A DNA stretch of 64,000 bases from Pyrus communis (Eukaryota; Streptophyta; Magnoliopsida; Rosales; Rosaceae). This document shows, in pieces, positions 25,091-37,143 of this stretch; position 1 is the first letter of the stretch, and each line of letters starts with the position of its first letter. The position numbers and the translations under genes are program-made. The DNA lies in the NCBI RefSeq assembly GCF_963583255.1, contig NC_084804.1, positions 31,226,953 to 31,290,952 of the forward strand, written 5' to 3'. The notes beneath the pieces are model-generated. The model was not told the origin of the DNA, ran no database searches, and saw only the letters and a list, made by a program, of their open reading frames with translations.

Positions 25091-25735
25091 GAGCCAAATG
25101 AACTAGTATAATATCGACCTAAATAATCACCCTTTAAGTTCCTTTCATTTACCGTTCATAAATTGACTTCAGTATTAGCTAGGACAACTGTTTGACATAA
25201 CAAGATATCTTAGGGACTGCAAAACTTGAATTTTTACTATTTAAGCTGATTAGCTATGAAGATAAATTTCTGTACAAAAGACTCATAAATTTCCCCACTT
25301 ATGCTAAAAGATAATCAACAAAATCAACTTTCATCGCATTTGAACCTAAATCATGGTTAACATAGCATAGTTACCATTTCTTTTTATTATTACTAAGATT
25401 TGCAGACTATGGGACAGCCAGATGGACTCGTATAACATCGACCTAAATAATCACCCGTTATGTTCCTTTCGTGTACCGTTCATAAGTTGACTTAAGTATT
25501 AACTAGAATAACTGTTTGACATAACAAGATAACTTAGGGACTGCAAAACTTGTATATTTACTATGTAACCTGATTAGCAATGAAGATAAATTGCTGAACA
25601 AAAGCCTCATACATTTCCCCATTTATGCTAAAAGATAACCAACAAAATCAACTTTCATCACATCTGAATCTAAATCATGGTTACCATTTTATAGTTACCA
25701 TTTCTTTTTAATATACTGAGATTTGCCGGCTATGA
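25091..25735. repeat. Two-copy ~322-bp direct tandem duplication
   Basis: The stretches 25091-25412 and 25413-25735 align throughout, sharing for example CGACCTAAATAATCACCC, TGTTTGACATAACAAGATA and CAAAATCAACTTTCATC in the same order. They have scattered substitutions and a few indels. The duplication is non-coding and its age is moderate, judging by divergence. Confidence 0.8.
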
Positions 25736-25767
25736 GACCACATAAATACTGATACCAACGAGAAATA

Positions 25768-25922
25768 CCTTCGGCTTGCTTTCGGGTTTTACAGCGGCTG
25801 CAGGTACATATCTTCCTTTGACAAATTCATATGTGCTACTTTGTATTTCCTTGTAGAAGCACAGGACTGGATAATTTCTAGCACTCGGTGTCGAATGCGG
25901 GCCTGCATTAGTATCCAAATCA
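25768..25922 (-). other. Candidate exon flanked by AG and GT, gene unknown
   Basis: An open stretch on the minus strand is bounded by a pyrimidine/ACAG acceptor (…CCATTTACAG) and a GTATTT donor. It reads as a well-mixed peptide containing NYPVLCFYKEIQSSTYEF. Upstream, about 26170-26330 looks like a 5' leader with a telo-box-like AAACCCT. It might be a 5' exon of the PPR gene's transcript or part of a lost small gene. I do not recognise the peptide. Confidence 0.3.
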
Positions 25923-26662
25923 TCTGTAAATGGCACAGGAATTAATCCTAAACAATATCAAAGCAATAAATTGAAATCCCCAATTCCCAATCCTCAAATA
26001 ATTGGAACAAAAATCCCAACTCTAATTATCCCAAGTCTAATAAAATCCAGTCCACTAACATCTGAACATTGACAGTGAGAACTTCCCAACTTTTGAGCAA
26101 CTCACATCAGAAGAAAAAGTGAATTGAGAAACTAAGAAATCGTGGTGCAAAACTCAAAAAATCTGAAGGAAAAAAAAAACCTAATTTGGTTCCGCTTCGC
26201 TTCAGTACGCTCTAAACAAAGAGAACAGGGCGGGGTTTTGATTAACAATGTAAGGTATCAAAACCTATGGCGTCATGAAAGAAGGGAGGGTTTACGGCTT
26301 CTCTGGAGCAACAGGTGAAGAAAGGGGATGTCTGGTTTTACAATTTTAATTAACATTTTTATATTTTATTTTTTTGGTTTCAAGAGAATAGTTGGTTTTC
26401 GCTAATACCTACTCTAGTAAAATTCAAATATTAGGTTCTAAATCTCTTCTAATCTACTTTAATCCTTGGGCCAAATATATTTTTTAACCCAAAACTCATT
26501 TTTAAGATAAATTTTGACCAGAATTTTCTTGGGTTAATGGTTATAAATTTATTGAATTTAATGGCTAAGATTTAATATGATCAAATTGAATAGTCAAAGA
26601 AAAGATCTAACGGTCCAAATTTAAATTCAGTAGTTAAAATAATTATAAAAAATTATTTCATG

Positions 26663-26944
26663 TGTCACATCCCCCAGGGGCAGATCACTTCCCGAACCCG
26701 CTCCACTACCGTAACACGATGTTGTCCACTTTGAGCTTACCATTCCCTCACGGTTTTGTTTTTAGGAACTCACGAGTAACTTCTCAGTGGGTCACCCATC
26801 ATGGGATTGCTCTAGCCCCCTTCTTGCTTAACTTCGGAGTTCTTACGGAACCTAAAGCCAGTGAGCTCCCAAAAAGTCTCGTGCTAGGTAGGGATGGGAA
26901 TATACATTTAAGGATCACTCCCCTAGGCGATGTGGGATGTCACA
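26663..26944 (-). repeat. Cassandra LTR 1 (outer, 3' side)
   Basis: 282 bp, from TGTCACATC to GGGATGTCACA. Lacks the 48-bp duplication of the middle LTRs. Confidence 0.9.
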
Positions 26945-27014
26945 ATCCACCCCCCTTAGAGGCCCGACGTCCTAGTTGGCACACACGCGACCAGGGTTAG
27001 GCTCTGATACCAAT

Positions 27015-27344
27015 TGTCACATCTTGACCCGAGGCAGATCACTTCCCGGCCTCACTCCACCACCATAGCATGATATTGTCTGCTTTGGACTTACCATTCC
27101 CTCCACCACCGTAACACGATATTGTCCACTTTGAACTTACCATTCTCTCACGGTTTTGTTTTTAGGAACTCACGAGCAACTTCCCAGTGGGTCACCCATC
27201 ATGGGATTGCTCTAGCCCCCTTCTCGCTTAACTTCGGAGTTCTTACAGAACCTAAAGCCAGTGAGCTCCCAAGAGGTCTCGTGCTAGGTAGGGATGAGAA
27301 TATACATTTAAGGATCACTCCCCTAGGCGATGTGGGATGTCACA
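27015..27344 (-). repeat. Cassandra LTR 2
   Basis: 330 bp. It contains an internal 48-bp tandem duplication (two copies of the segment from CCACCACC to TTACCATTC) absent from the outer LTRs. Confidence 0.9.
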
Positions 27345-27414
27345 ATCCACCGCCCTTAGAGGCCCGATGTCCTAGTTGGCACACACGCGACCAGGATTAG
27401 GCTCTGATACCAAT

Positions 27415-27744
27415 TGTCACATCCCGACCCGAGGCGGATCACTTCCCGGCCTCACTCCACCACCATAGCATGATATTGTCTGCTTTGGACTTACCATTCC
27501 CTCCACCACCGTAACACGATATTGTCCACTTTGAACTTACCATTCTCTCACGGTTTTGTTTTTAGGAACTCACGAGCAACTTCCCAGTGGGTCACCCATC
27601 ATGGGATTGCTCTAGCCCCCTTCTCGCTTAACTTCGGAGTTCTTACAGAACCTAAAGCCAGTGAGCTCCCAAGAGGTCTCGTGCTAGGTAGGGATGAGAA
27701 TATACATTTAAGGATCACTCCCCTAGGCGATGTGGGATGTCACA
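27415..27744 (-). repeat. Cassandra LTR 3
   Basis: 330 bp, almost identical to LTRs 2 and 4, with the same 48-bp duplication. Confidence 0.9.
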
Positions 27745-27814
27745 ATCCACCCCCCTTAGAGGCCCGACGTCCTAGTTGGCACACACGCGACCAGGGTTAG
27801 GCTTTGATACCAAT

Positions 27815-28144
27815 TGTCACATCTTGACCCGAGGCAGATCACTTCCCGGCCTCACTCCACCACCATAGCATGATATTGTCTGCTTTGGACTTACCATTCC
27901 CTCCACCACCATAACACGATATTGTCCACTTTGAACTTACCATTCTCTCACGGTTTTGTTTTTAGGAACTCACGAGCAACTTCCCAGTGGGTCACCCATC
28001 ATGGGATTGCTCTATCCCTCTTCTCGCTTAACTTCGGAGTTCTTACGGAACCTAAAGCCAGTGAGCTCCCAAAAGGTTTCGTGCTAGGTAGGGATGAGAA
28101 TATACATTTAAGGATCACTCCCCTAGACGATGTGGGATGTCACA
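27815..28144 (-). repeat. Cassandra LTR 4
   Basis: 330 bp, with the same 48-bp duplication and a few private substitutions. Confidence 0.9.
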
Positions 28145-28214
28145 ATCCACCCCCCTTAGAGGCTCGACGTCCTAGTTGGCACACACGCGACCAGGGTTAG
28201 GCTCTGATACCAAT

Positions 28215-28498
28215 TGTCATATCCCGACCCGAGGCGAATCACTTCCCGGCCTCACTCCACCACCATAGCATGATATTGTCTGCTTTGGACTTACCATTCC
28301 CTCACGGTTTTGTTTTTGGGAACTCACGAGCAACTTCCCAGTGGGTCAGTCATCATGAGATTGCTCTAGCCCCCTTCTCGCTTAACTTCAAAGTTCCTAC
28401 GGAACCCGAAGCCAGTGAGCTCCCAAAAGGCCTCGTGCTAGGTAGGGATGGGAATATACATTTAAGGATCACTCCCTTGGACGATGTGGGATGTCCCA
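28215..28498 (-). repeat. Cassandra LTR 5 (outer, 5' side)
   Basis: 284 bp without the 48-bp duplication. It ends GGGATGTCCCA (one substitution from the GGGATGTCACA end), directly before the TSD copy TCATG. Confidence 0.88.
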
Positions 28499-28503
28499 TC
28501 ATG

Positions 28504-29639
28504 TGTTTCACATTCTTTCATAGTGTTCTACGAGATACATGATGTCAATTTAGTGATTTTTTAATATTAATCGGAATCTAAATATTTTTAGGTTACAATG
28601 TTTATAAAATTAAATTATGAAAGTTTGCATAATTTTTTTTAAGTTACATTAAGAATAAATTATCGTAAATTCATGCTTTAATAATCTCGAGCTAAAAATT
28701 TAATCCAGAAAGGTTGGAGTAGATGTTTTTGGGTAAAAAATTTTAGTTTTTATTTTTATTTTATTTTATTTTATTTTATTTTAAAAGACGATAACTTAGT
28801 GGTTAAATGTTAGATTAGAGAGCCGATATGTTTCAAACCCACGCCGAGATACAATGACGTAACTCTCTTCCACCATTGTAATAAAGGACCACTTGCAAAA
28901 AAATTTAGATTTTAATCTAAGGATTGGAGATTATTTAAAGATGACTGGGTTTATCAAAACCCACGTACCAATTCCGTACTGTATGGTAAAATTGGTATGA
29001 TATGCTTCATAAGTTGGTACGATAATATTGGTAAAAAAATTTACGTAGTTCGTTTTTATTATTTTTTATTGGGATCGTCTTTGAATATGTTTTGTTAGAC
29101 TAAAGCCAAAGGGAAGAACAATATGGCAGTATTTGAGGATGGGGTTCGAATTCATGGAGGGGTGGAGCCAAAAAACTAGACTAGGAGTGACCTTTGAGCA
29201 TACAAAAGATTGCAATGTAATTAATGGGATAAAAATTAAAAGTTTTGCTTTTTTATATATGGTGGAGCTCTAAGTTTTGTATGAAAAAAAAACTATTCTT
29301 GAAATGATTATATCATAAATCAAAACTTGTTTACGAGTTTTGATAAAAAAATAAAAATAAAAAAAATAAAACGCATTAACACATTAAATTCGAACAACAA
29401 TTTAAAGTCATTACTTAAAATAAGATTATGCTTTAGACTGTATTTGCCTTTGTTTAATATCAACAAAGAGGGTATGATTTTTATATGTTAAAACATAAGG
29501 CTAATTATAACCAAAAAAAAAAAAGGAAAAAAGAAAAGAGCTTAGTTTTAATATGGTAAAACAAGGCAAAATATAAGGGTATTTTTATTCTTTCAGTTAA
29601 AAAAAAAAAAAAAAAAAACTAAATACTAGCAAATCTTGA
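28504..29639. other. AT-rich intergenic stretch, possible SINE scrap
   Basis: Contains an (ATTTT)n tract at about 28748-28782 and several A-runs. Around 28790-28860 the sequence CTTAGTGGTTAAATG followed by GTTTCAAACCC loosely resembles Pol III boxes A and B of a tRNA-derived SINE. That resemblance is weak. Confidence 0.35.
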
Positions 29640-31483
29640 ACCATGGCCACTTGGAATTGCAAAATCCCACTAACCAATGAGTCATATGCTCATTTTTGCA
29701 AAAACTTGTAGAAAGTATGTACAAACGACTAATATTCCAAGATAGGTCTGGGCCAATAGCAGATTCTACGTGGACCACTTTGACGAAGCTTGGTGTTACA
29801 TTTAAATGGAGAAGTTGTGAATGTTGATGTGCGTAATGAAAAACTACCATTGACTTGCTTCATGTGTGGTATGATGAACCATATTGAGGAACAAAGTGAG
29901 AAGTAAGTTCAAAGGAAAAAACAATGATGATCGTTCGAAACCATATGGTAGGTGGTTTCAAGATGATCTTTTGGTCTCGGATTACAAGAAACCTCTGGGA
30001 TGAAGGTTTGGCCTTGGAATTAAGAAAGTGCAGTCCATAAGGGCTCATTGTCCTGAGAATGCTGATGAAGTGATGATGGACTTTGAATTGGAGGTACATG
30101 GGTGGAATGCGGAGGACCACATGTAGTCACTAACGTTCGAAGGAGATTTAGTAGACATAAATGGTATAACTGAGCAGATTCAAGGAATGTTGGATTAGTG
30201 TGGGTCACAGCCTGATCTTCCAGACTTTAATGAGGCACCGTCATTAAATGATACAATTAAGAATCATTTAGCAATTATTTCTTTTGGGGAAGTGAATGGG
30301 TTCACTGAAAGTCTTGACAAAGTTAATTCTAGTGGATCATTATGTGTAGAGCACAACTAGGAGTTGAAACTGTTTGGTGCATCAATCTTGGTGAAAAAAT
30401 CTTAGGCACCATACGAGGGGTATCAAGAATAGTGGCTTGGAGGTGAGGGTAGCATCCAGGATTCAACCCTTGCTATTTTTGGGTGGGTCAGGGCATACAA
30501 AGCAAGTTGGCGGGCCTAACGAGAAATTTGATTTCAAGGCCAACATATAGGATGGCGCCAGAGCTATCAATGAGTTCTAATCCGTTTAATTTACCACCAT
30601 TTATCTACGGAAATAATGGGTAAAGGGAAGTAGAAAGCAGTATGGAAGTAGCACTCGAAGGAAAAAAGAAAGTAAACAACGGGGTTTCTCAAAGTTCGGC
30701 AAGCGATTTGTGCATGAGAAGGATGAAGGGTGGGATATACATGCATCCAAAAAAAGGTTTGTATCCCATGCTTCTATTAATTTTACAACGGTGGTGGTTG
30801 ACGAGTCTCAGCCTCGTCGTCAACAATGAGTTGCATCAGTTGGAATTTATGGGGCCATGGGAACCTCTAGGCAATTCATGCCCTAAAAAGACTAGTTTTC
30901 GCAAATGACTAGTTGTAGTTTCAATTTATGTTTAAAGTACCAAGTAGGGGGCGTTAAGGTGGTTTGCGTGTGATGTGGAAATATGACGCCAACTTAGCTC
31001 TAAGATCTTACTCCCAGATTCATATTAATCTGGAGGTAGGAGGCTTTGGAGTTTGTTACATTAGAGGTTGACTTTTTTTCTATGGTTATGGAAGTTCATC
31101 AACATAAGTCTTGCAATTGTTGGAGTTACTGAGTGCCAATTCAACTTTGCCTTAGTGTTGTATTGGGAACTTTACATAAGGTTTTAAGCATATGAACAAG
31201 GAAGAGATATACGTGGTGAGCGGCAGATAATGAATTTTCACAATGCAGTGATGCCTTGTCAATTAAAAGATATGGAAGTAGGGGAATAAGTTTACATGCG
31301 CAACAACACTTGATGGGGAGTTAAATTGAAGTTAGTTCATGCCTTAGGTACTCAAGCATGACTCGATTTATTTCCAGGGTTCAAAGTGATTCATTTGAAC
31401 CCTATTTTCTCCGATTAGATTCTGTATTGATTGAATGGGCAACAACAAAAAGAGAAAAGAGAAAGAAAATGTTCAGATATGAG

Positions 31484-32524
31484 TAAGGGTGGGCACTTGA
31501 AATCGAAAACCGAAACCGAAACCGAAACACAAACCAAATCAGACCGCACCAAACGGTTTGGTTTTGCGATTTTGAAACGGTTACGGTTTTGAAACTGAAC
31601 CGTAGTGTAGGAAACAATTTGGTTTTGGTTTTGACTTTTGAAAACCGTACTGAAACCGAAACCGCACCTTAAATTAGATGTCATGTTTTAATTGGTTATT
31701 TGTTAGAGTTCATACATTTAGTATGAACTCAACCACACTAGAATGTCATCCATTTCCACCCCTATTCGACAAACTTTCAAATTATCCCTCAATCGTCATC
31801 GGTTTTTCTCTCTCTCTCTCTCTCTTAAAACTCATTTGAGATTCGACAACCTCAGTGCAATGCTCTCGCTCGCTGCTTTTATCCTTCTCGGTCTCATATG
31901 AAACTCTGAATATCCTTCCCCTTCACGGAAGCTCTGCAACACCCAAACCCTAACATACATAATGCTAAATTATGTCAATACATCAGCTTTCTGTAGAAAC
32001 TAGAAAGCTGATTCGTTTAATGAGGATACATTTATATATATGTACATGTGGATTATTTTTCCCAAGTTATAACACTCATCAAGCTTGGCATCTTCAATCT
32101 TTCAAATAATATGCCACAACACTCTATTTGGGTGCTTTTTCCTGCTCACAAAGTCTATCATTTGGGCAATTAGCTAGCTAGGCTAAGCTAGTTGATTATA
32201 TACCATTCTCCCATACCATTTTCTTGCTGTGATCAAATGTACATGAGAGAGTGGGGAGAGTAATAAAGAAAAGAATTCTCATGTGGGTTGGTTAGTTAAT
32301 GTATTGTGTGAAAAATAAGACTGTCTTATGCATAAATTGGTGTAAATTTTAAATTATACATTTTTTTCACAAAAATTGAACCGCAACCGTTTGAAACCGC
32401 ACTGAACCGAACCAAATGATTTGGTTTCATTTTGGTTTTGGCTTCAAAACCGCACCTCAAAAAGTTTCAGTTTCGGTTGTGGTTTCACTCAAAACTGAAC
32501 CGAACCAAACCATGCCTACCCCTA
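31484..32524. mobile_element. Non-autonomous hAT-like element nested in the LINE
   Basis: The ends TAAGGGTGGGCA (31484) and TGCCTACCCCTA (to 32524) are inverted repeats. A perfect 8-bp duplication GATATGAG flanks them at 31476-31483 and 32525-32532. Subterminal regions are packed with CCGAAACC/GGTTTTGG-type short repeats in opposite orientation at the two ends. No transposase in 1,041 bp. Confidence 0.85.
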
Positions 32525-34694
32525 GATATGAGTGTTGAATAGCGAAAGAGGTTGCTTAAATCCCACGAGGAGGAGACGAGGTAAGGTATGTCAGGGTTCT
32601 CCTATGTACCAGGTTACTAAAAATATCAAGTTTACCCGTGTTCAGTTATTAGACTGGGCAAATCGACAACGAGAGCACACTCAAGGGAAATTTGTGACTA
32701 CGGAAGATAAGTTGAAAAGTTCATCTAGGCAACTATTCACTAATATAGTTATTGCTCAGGGGCAAGAATTATACACACAGATCCATTTCATGCTTGCTCA
32801 GGAAAAAGTACTTTTGAGACAATGATCTTAGGAGAATTGGTTATGTCTTAGGGATCAAAACACCAAATATTTTCACCAAAAAGCAAATAGACAGCAACGA
32901 GAGAATTACCTTCATGGGTTGTTCGATGAGAATAGAGATATCATGACGACAAACCAGGTATGGAGAAAATTATTGTGGATTATTTCACTAAGTTATTTGA
33001 CTCACATGGATCAATTGTGATGACAGAGATGATTGAGATTGTAAGCCCAAGGGTTACAACATAAATAAATAAAGAGCTTATGGTACCGTTTATAGACGAG
33101 GAAATCAAGCATGCGCTCTTTCAGATGTATCCTACGAAGGCTCTAAACCCTGATGACATGTTTATAAGGTTTTACCAAAAACACTAGGGGATTGTTGGTG
33201 ATGAAGTTTGCAATGGTGCGCATTCTTTGCCTTCATCAGGGGTTATGTTACAAACAATTAACTACACCCTTGTGACCCTTATTTCGAAGGCAAAAGATCC
33301 TACAACTATGACCCAACTCCGACCAATTAGTTTGTGCAATGTAATATAAAATATATGTTCAAAGGTTTTAACAAAGAAATCGAAGCTCGTGCTACCGAAG
33401 ATAATTTCACATATACAAAGTGCTTTTGTTCCAGACAGGTTAATTTCTGATAATAGTCTAGTTGATTTGGAGATTGTTCACTTCATGCACAAGAATAATG
33501 GATGGAATAGTGTTTTGAGAAAAATGACTTTTGTGGTGGATGGATAAATGTGACCATATTGTGTATAACTATTGTCACACACTCATTTAAATTGAATGGT
33601 GATCATGGGGGCTATGTTCATCCAAAAAGAGGTATAACATAGAGGGACTCATTCTCACTGTATTTGTTTGTGCTATGTGCAAAGGAAGACTCCAAGTGCA
33701 AATCATCTTCTTTTTGCGGACAATAGCCTTATATTTGAGAGAATATGCTTTAAAAGTGTATCCAGGTTGAACTCTTATTGAAAACCTATAAGGAGGCATC
33801 GGGTCAAGCAATAAATTTTGCAAAAAGTTGTGTGGCATTTAGCGAGAATCTCGTTGTGTTTGACAAATAACTGCTTGCGAATTGTTTAGGCATGACAAGA
33901 GTGAAGTACTATGATCGCTACTTGGGTTTACTGGTTTTGTGAGGAAAGCGAAGAAAGTATCTTTCTCAGGACTGTTTATGGAAGAAATTGCACGATGAAG
34001 AGGAAACCTTTTGAGTAGTGCCGGAAAGGAATTGCTCATCAAGACGGTGGCTCAACCGGTCCCTAACTATATTAGGCACATGTTTTTGTTGCGTAAGACT
34101 TTCTGTGAAGAGTTAAATCAGATGGTAGCCCAATATTGGTGGCGAAATGACCTGGCAAGAAAACAATTTATTGGACTAACTGGCGAAAATTATGTAAACC
34201 TAAAGGTGAGGGAGGATTGGGATTCAAGGATTTATATGTACTCAATTTAGCTTTACTTGCTAAACAAGGGTGGAGATTATTACAAACGCCTAACTCATTA
34301 GTCTTTCAAATTTTTAAAGCTAAGTATTACCCCACGACTGATTTTTATGAATGCTCTAGTTAAGCCAAATTCCTCGTTCTGTTGGAAAAATGTTGCGGAG
34401 GCACGCAAGATCATTCGTAAAGGCGCAAGATAGCGTGTTGGAGTTGGTTTGTTGATTAAGGTGTATGGTGATAGATAACTGCCTAGTCAAATTTTCTTAA
34501 AAGTTCTCAGTCCTATTCCTTCATATTTGAATAGAACCATACAGTAATCAATTTAATTGTTCAGGGGGTAATCAACTCAATTGATTCAAAGCATTCCGTT
34601 AAGCTTCCTCCAATCACCTGATGAGTTGATTTGGCATACAGAAAGAAATGATAAATTTTTAACTAAGAGTGCTTACCATCTAGCTCGTGCTTGT

Positions 34695-35925
34695 TGATAG
34701 GATTTTATCACATGTGCAAAAGGGTTAAAAACATCTATGATACTTGTAAGAATAACAAGGATATCGTAATATAAATGGTTATCATAAGGTTGTTCTCCAC
34801 AAGGATTATTAAATAATTCGTATCAAACAAAATCTCAATTATTTATTTAAAGGCAAATATTTGGGATGATTGAATTTATGACCTAATTAAATAAAGCGAA
34901 TTTAATTAAAAAAAAAGTAGAAAAATCTGCAATATTAAAGATGAGGAGAAAGAAACAATTTTTTAGAAATCAAATTGAGAAAGCACTAGGGTTTCGCCGT
35001 CATCTTAACAAGCCTATATAATTCTCCCAATTACTTATGACCTATACATGCATATTTTGAACATTATGTCTTCCTAATATATGCCTACTTGGACCCCTAA
35101 TATAGAGTGTATATCAAACATGCAATCCGTCTGTGATATTCAGATCAACTCTAAATATGCATGACTCATTACGTTTTGTGAAAACCCTCTGAAAAACCAT
35201 GCAACCCTTAAGACGTGGTATTCATCCTAAGTGAAGTTGCACATATTAACCACAAGAAGCTTTCGTCATTTTCTGGGATTGGCCTCCGACCAAAATTGCA
35301 TCTAAATATCCTAATTGTTTTAAATCATCAAGATATTTAGATAGTTTAAACCGGTAATTAATAATTCAAAAATATGCATGCATATTATCATAAGCAAATT
35401 GAAAAGAAACTACATATTCTTGCTAAGACTCATGGCCTCACCCTAGCAAAAGAGATTAGTTACGCACATTCATAATTAAAATCAAAAGGAATTATATTGA
35501 AATAATAAAAGATCAAAAACACCTTGAATGTAAAACTTTGAAAATCTCTACGCTTGGCCAATTTCCTCTCTTAGATATCGCATAGAGAAGAAGGAAAAAT
35601 AGGGTTGGCCAAACTTATTTAAATTGCTATAATTCAATTCTCCTAAAAAAAGGTCTTCCAATCAGACTAGGAAACCAAATAAACCAAAAATAAATTAGGA
35701 AACATAACCCTAAATTAAATAGGAAAATTTGCCCAAAATATGCACAACCACGTTTTGGACCCATATTTGCTCCAAAACTGGCCCAAACTAGCTCAATTTA
35801 AAGCTTGGAATATTCTAAACACTTTTCCAGGAGGCAATGAAAGCAAAGTATCAAAATTCTACCAAAATAATTACCAAAACATACTAAAAATAGGGTAAAA
35901 TATACAATATGAAATTGACTCATCA
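34695..35925. mobile_element. Solo LTR nested in the LINE
   Basis: A 1,231-bp sequence with TGATAGG...CTCATCA ends is flanked by a perfect 5-bp duplication CTTGT at 34690-34694 and 35926-35930. No internal domain remains, so I read it as a solo LTR from intra-element recombination. Its ends and general layout resemble the LTRs of the Athila-like element at 40.8-52.5 kb, in the same orientation, suggesting a related Ty3 lineage (inference). Confidence 0.75.
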
Positions 35926-36486
35926 CTTGTGGGGATGAGAATGACAATGTATTAAGTGGATCATTGTTGGGGGTTGATATCATTTTTTTGCGGAAAGCTT
36001 TATGGATAGCTTGTGTGTCAGGTAAGGCTAAGGTTTGTTTATGGCAAAGTTGTTGGAATGCAACGCCAACATGAGTAACTTTGATAAAGAGGAAAATCCC
36101 CAATGATATTGCTTGTTTGTTCTATGACATGGCAGACAAAACAGTTGAACACACATTGAAAGATTGTCGAAGGGCAGCTACAATCTGATTATTGAGCTCG
36201 TTGAGATTTGAGTGAATAAAGCACGACACCATAGTTGGATGGATTAGATTGCAAGGCTGGCAAAGTCTCTGTTAAGGGACAATTTTGATCTTGTAATGAT
36301 TCTTATATAGAGCATTTGAAAAGACAAAAATGACTTTTGCTGGAATGACACTGTCATAAATCCGATGAACATTAATTACAAATCATAAACATGGCTGCAA
36401 GAGTTTAAAATATGGCATGGGTGGGAAAAAAAATCACACATCATGTAGTTGTGTAAAATGGGAAGAAGTCGGAGTTTGAGTGGTTG

Positions 36487-36966
36487 AAATGCAATTTTGA
36501 TAGAGCTTGGGTTGAGCATGGTTGTGTATGAGGAGTAGGTGTGGTAATACGAGATGAAACTGGGACGTTTGTGGTTGTGATGGCGTTGAAGATGGCTAGG
36601 ATTTCATCACCATTCCATGCTGAGATGGAAACAATGAGAACGGTGGTACTATTTGTACGGGAAGTCATTACAGAGTTGGTGGAATTCGAAGGTGATGCGC
36701 AAGTGGTACTTACTAGGCATGCTAAGATGGAAACAATGAGAATGGTGGTGCTATTTGCACAGGAAGTGACTGCAAGGTCGGTGGAATTCGAAGGTAATGC
36801 ACAAGTGGTACTTGTTGCGTCAAAGATGGATGAGGCCAATGATACTTATCTGCTGGGACATATGATGAATAACGCTAGTCATTTCTTGCATACTTTGAAT
36901 CAAATTAAGCACACTTATATGATAAGGCAGGCAAATAAGGTGATTTACAAAGTAGTAAGATTGTGA
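36487..36966 (+). pseudogene. RNase H-like domain of the LINE with an internal duplication
   Basis: Reads CNFDRAW..., then GVVIRDETGTFVVVMALK and HAEMETMR, typical of the plant RNase H-like (RVT_3) domain at the end of LINE ORF2. A block of about 102 bases is duplicated: 36620-36710 and 36722-36812 both encode METMR.VVLF followed by EFEG.AQVVL. A stop lies upstream at about 36530. Confidence 0.65.
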
Positions 36967-37143
36967 TTGTCGTTAGAGCAACAGTTAGTTTGGTTTGAGA
37001 AGTCACCTGATGTAATCATTAATCTCATATTTGAGGATAGTACTTTTTTGTAATATTTGGTGGCAGACACTTTTTTTCCTTCGGTCATGTTGAAATCCTT
37101 GGCAAGGCGTATTTGTTTCATCATATCAATGAATATAGTAGTT

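Larger units (their letters stand above)
26663..28498 (-). mobile_element. Tandem array of a Cassandra TRIM retrotransposon (5 LTRs, 4 internal domains)
   Basis: Five LTR copies alternate with four ~70-bp internal domains. On the minus strand the LTRs carry a 5S-rRNA-like segment: GAACTCCGAAGTTAAGCG (box A region), then GATGGGTGACC (box C region) and CTGGGAAGTTGCTCGTG. That is the hallmark of Cassandra. Each internal domain has a Met-tRNA primer-binding site (TGGTATCAGAGCC) and an AAGGGGGGTGGAT purine tract, and nothing coding. The whole array is bracketed by TCATG at 26658-26662 and 28499-28503. Array period is 400 bp for the three middle units. Propagation must rely on enzymes from other elements (known for TRIMs). 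Confidence 0.93.

Noticed and set aside
26780..28400. Genuine 5S rRNA genes
   Set aside because: Only the promoter-like part matches, interrupted by non-5S sequence and embedded in LTRs with primer-binding sites. These are Cassandra LTRs, not rRNA genes.
26662..28542. Five repeated plus-strand open frames of about 90-112 codons
   Set aside because: They run through Cassandra LTRs and internal domains, antisense to the 5S-like promoter. They repeat only because the LTRs repeat and do not resemble any protein family.
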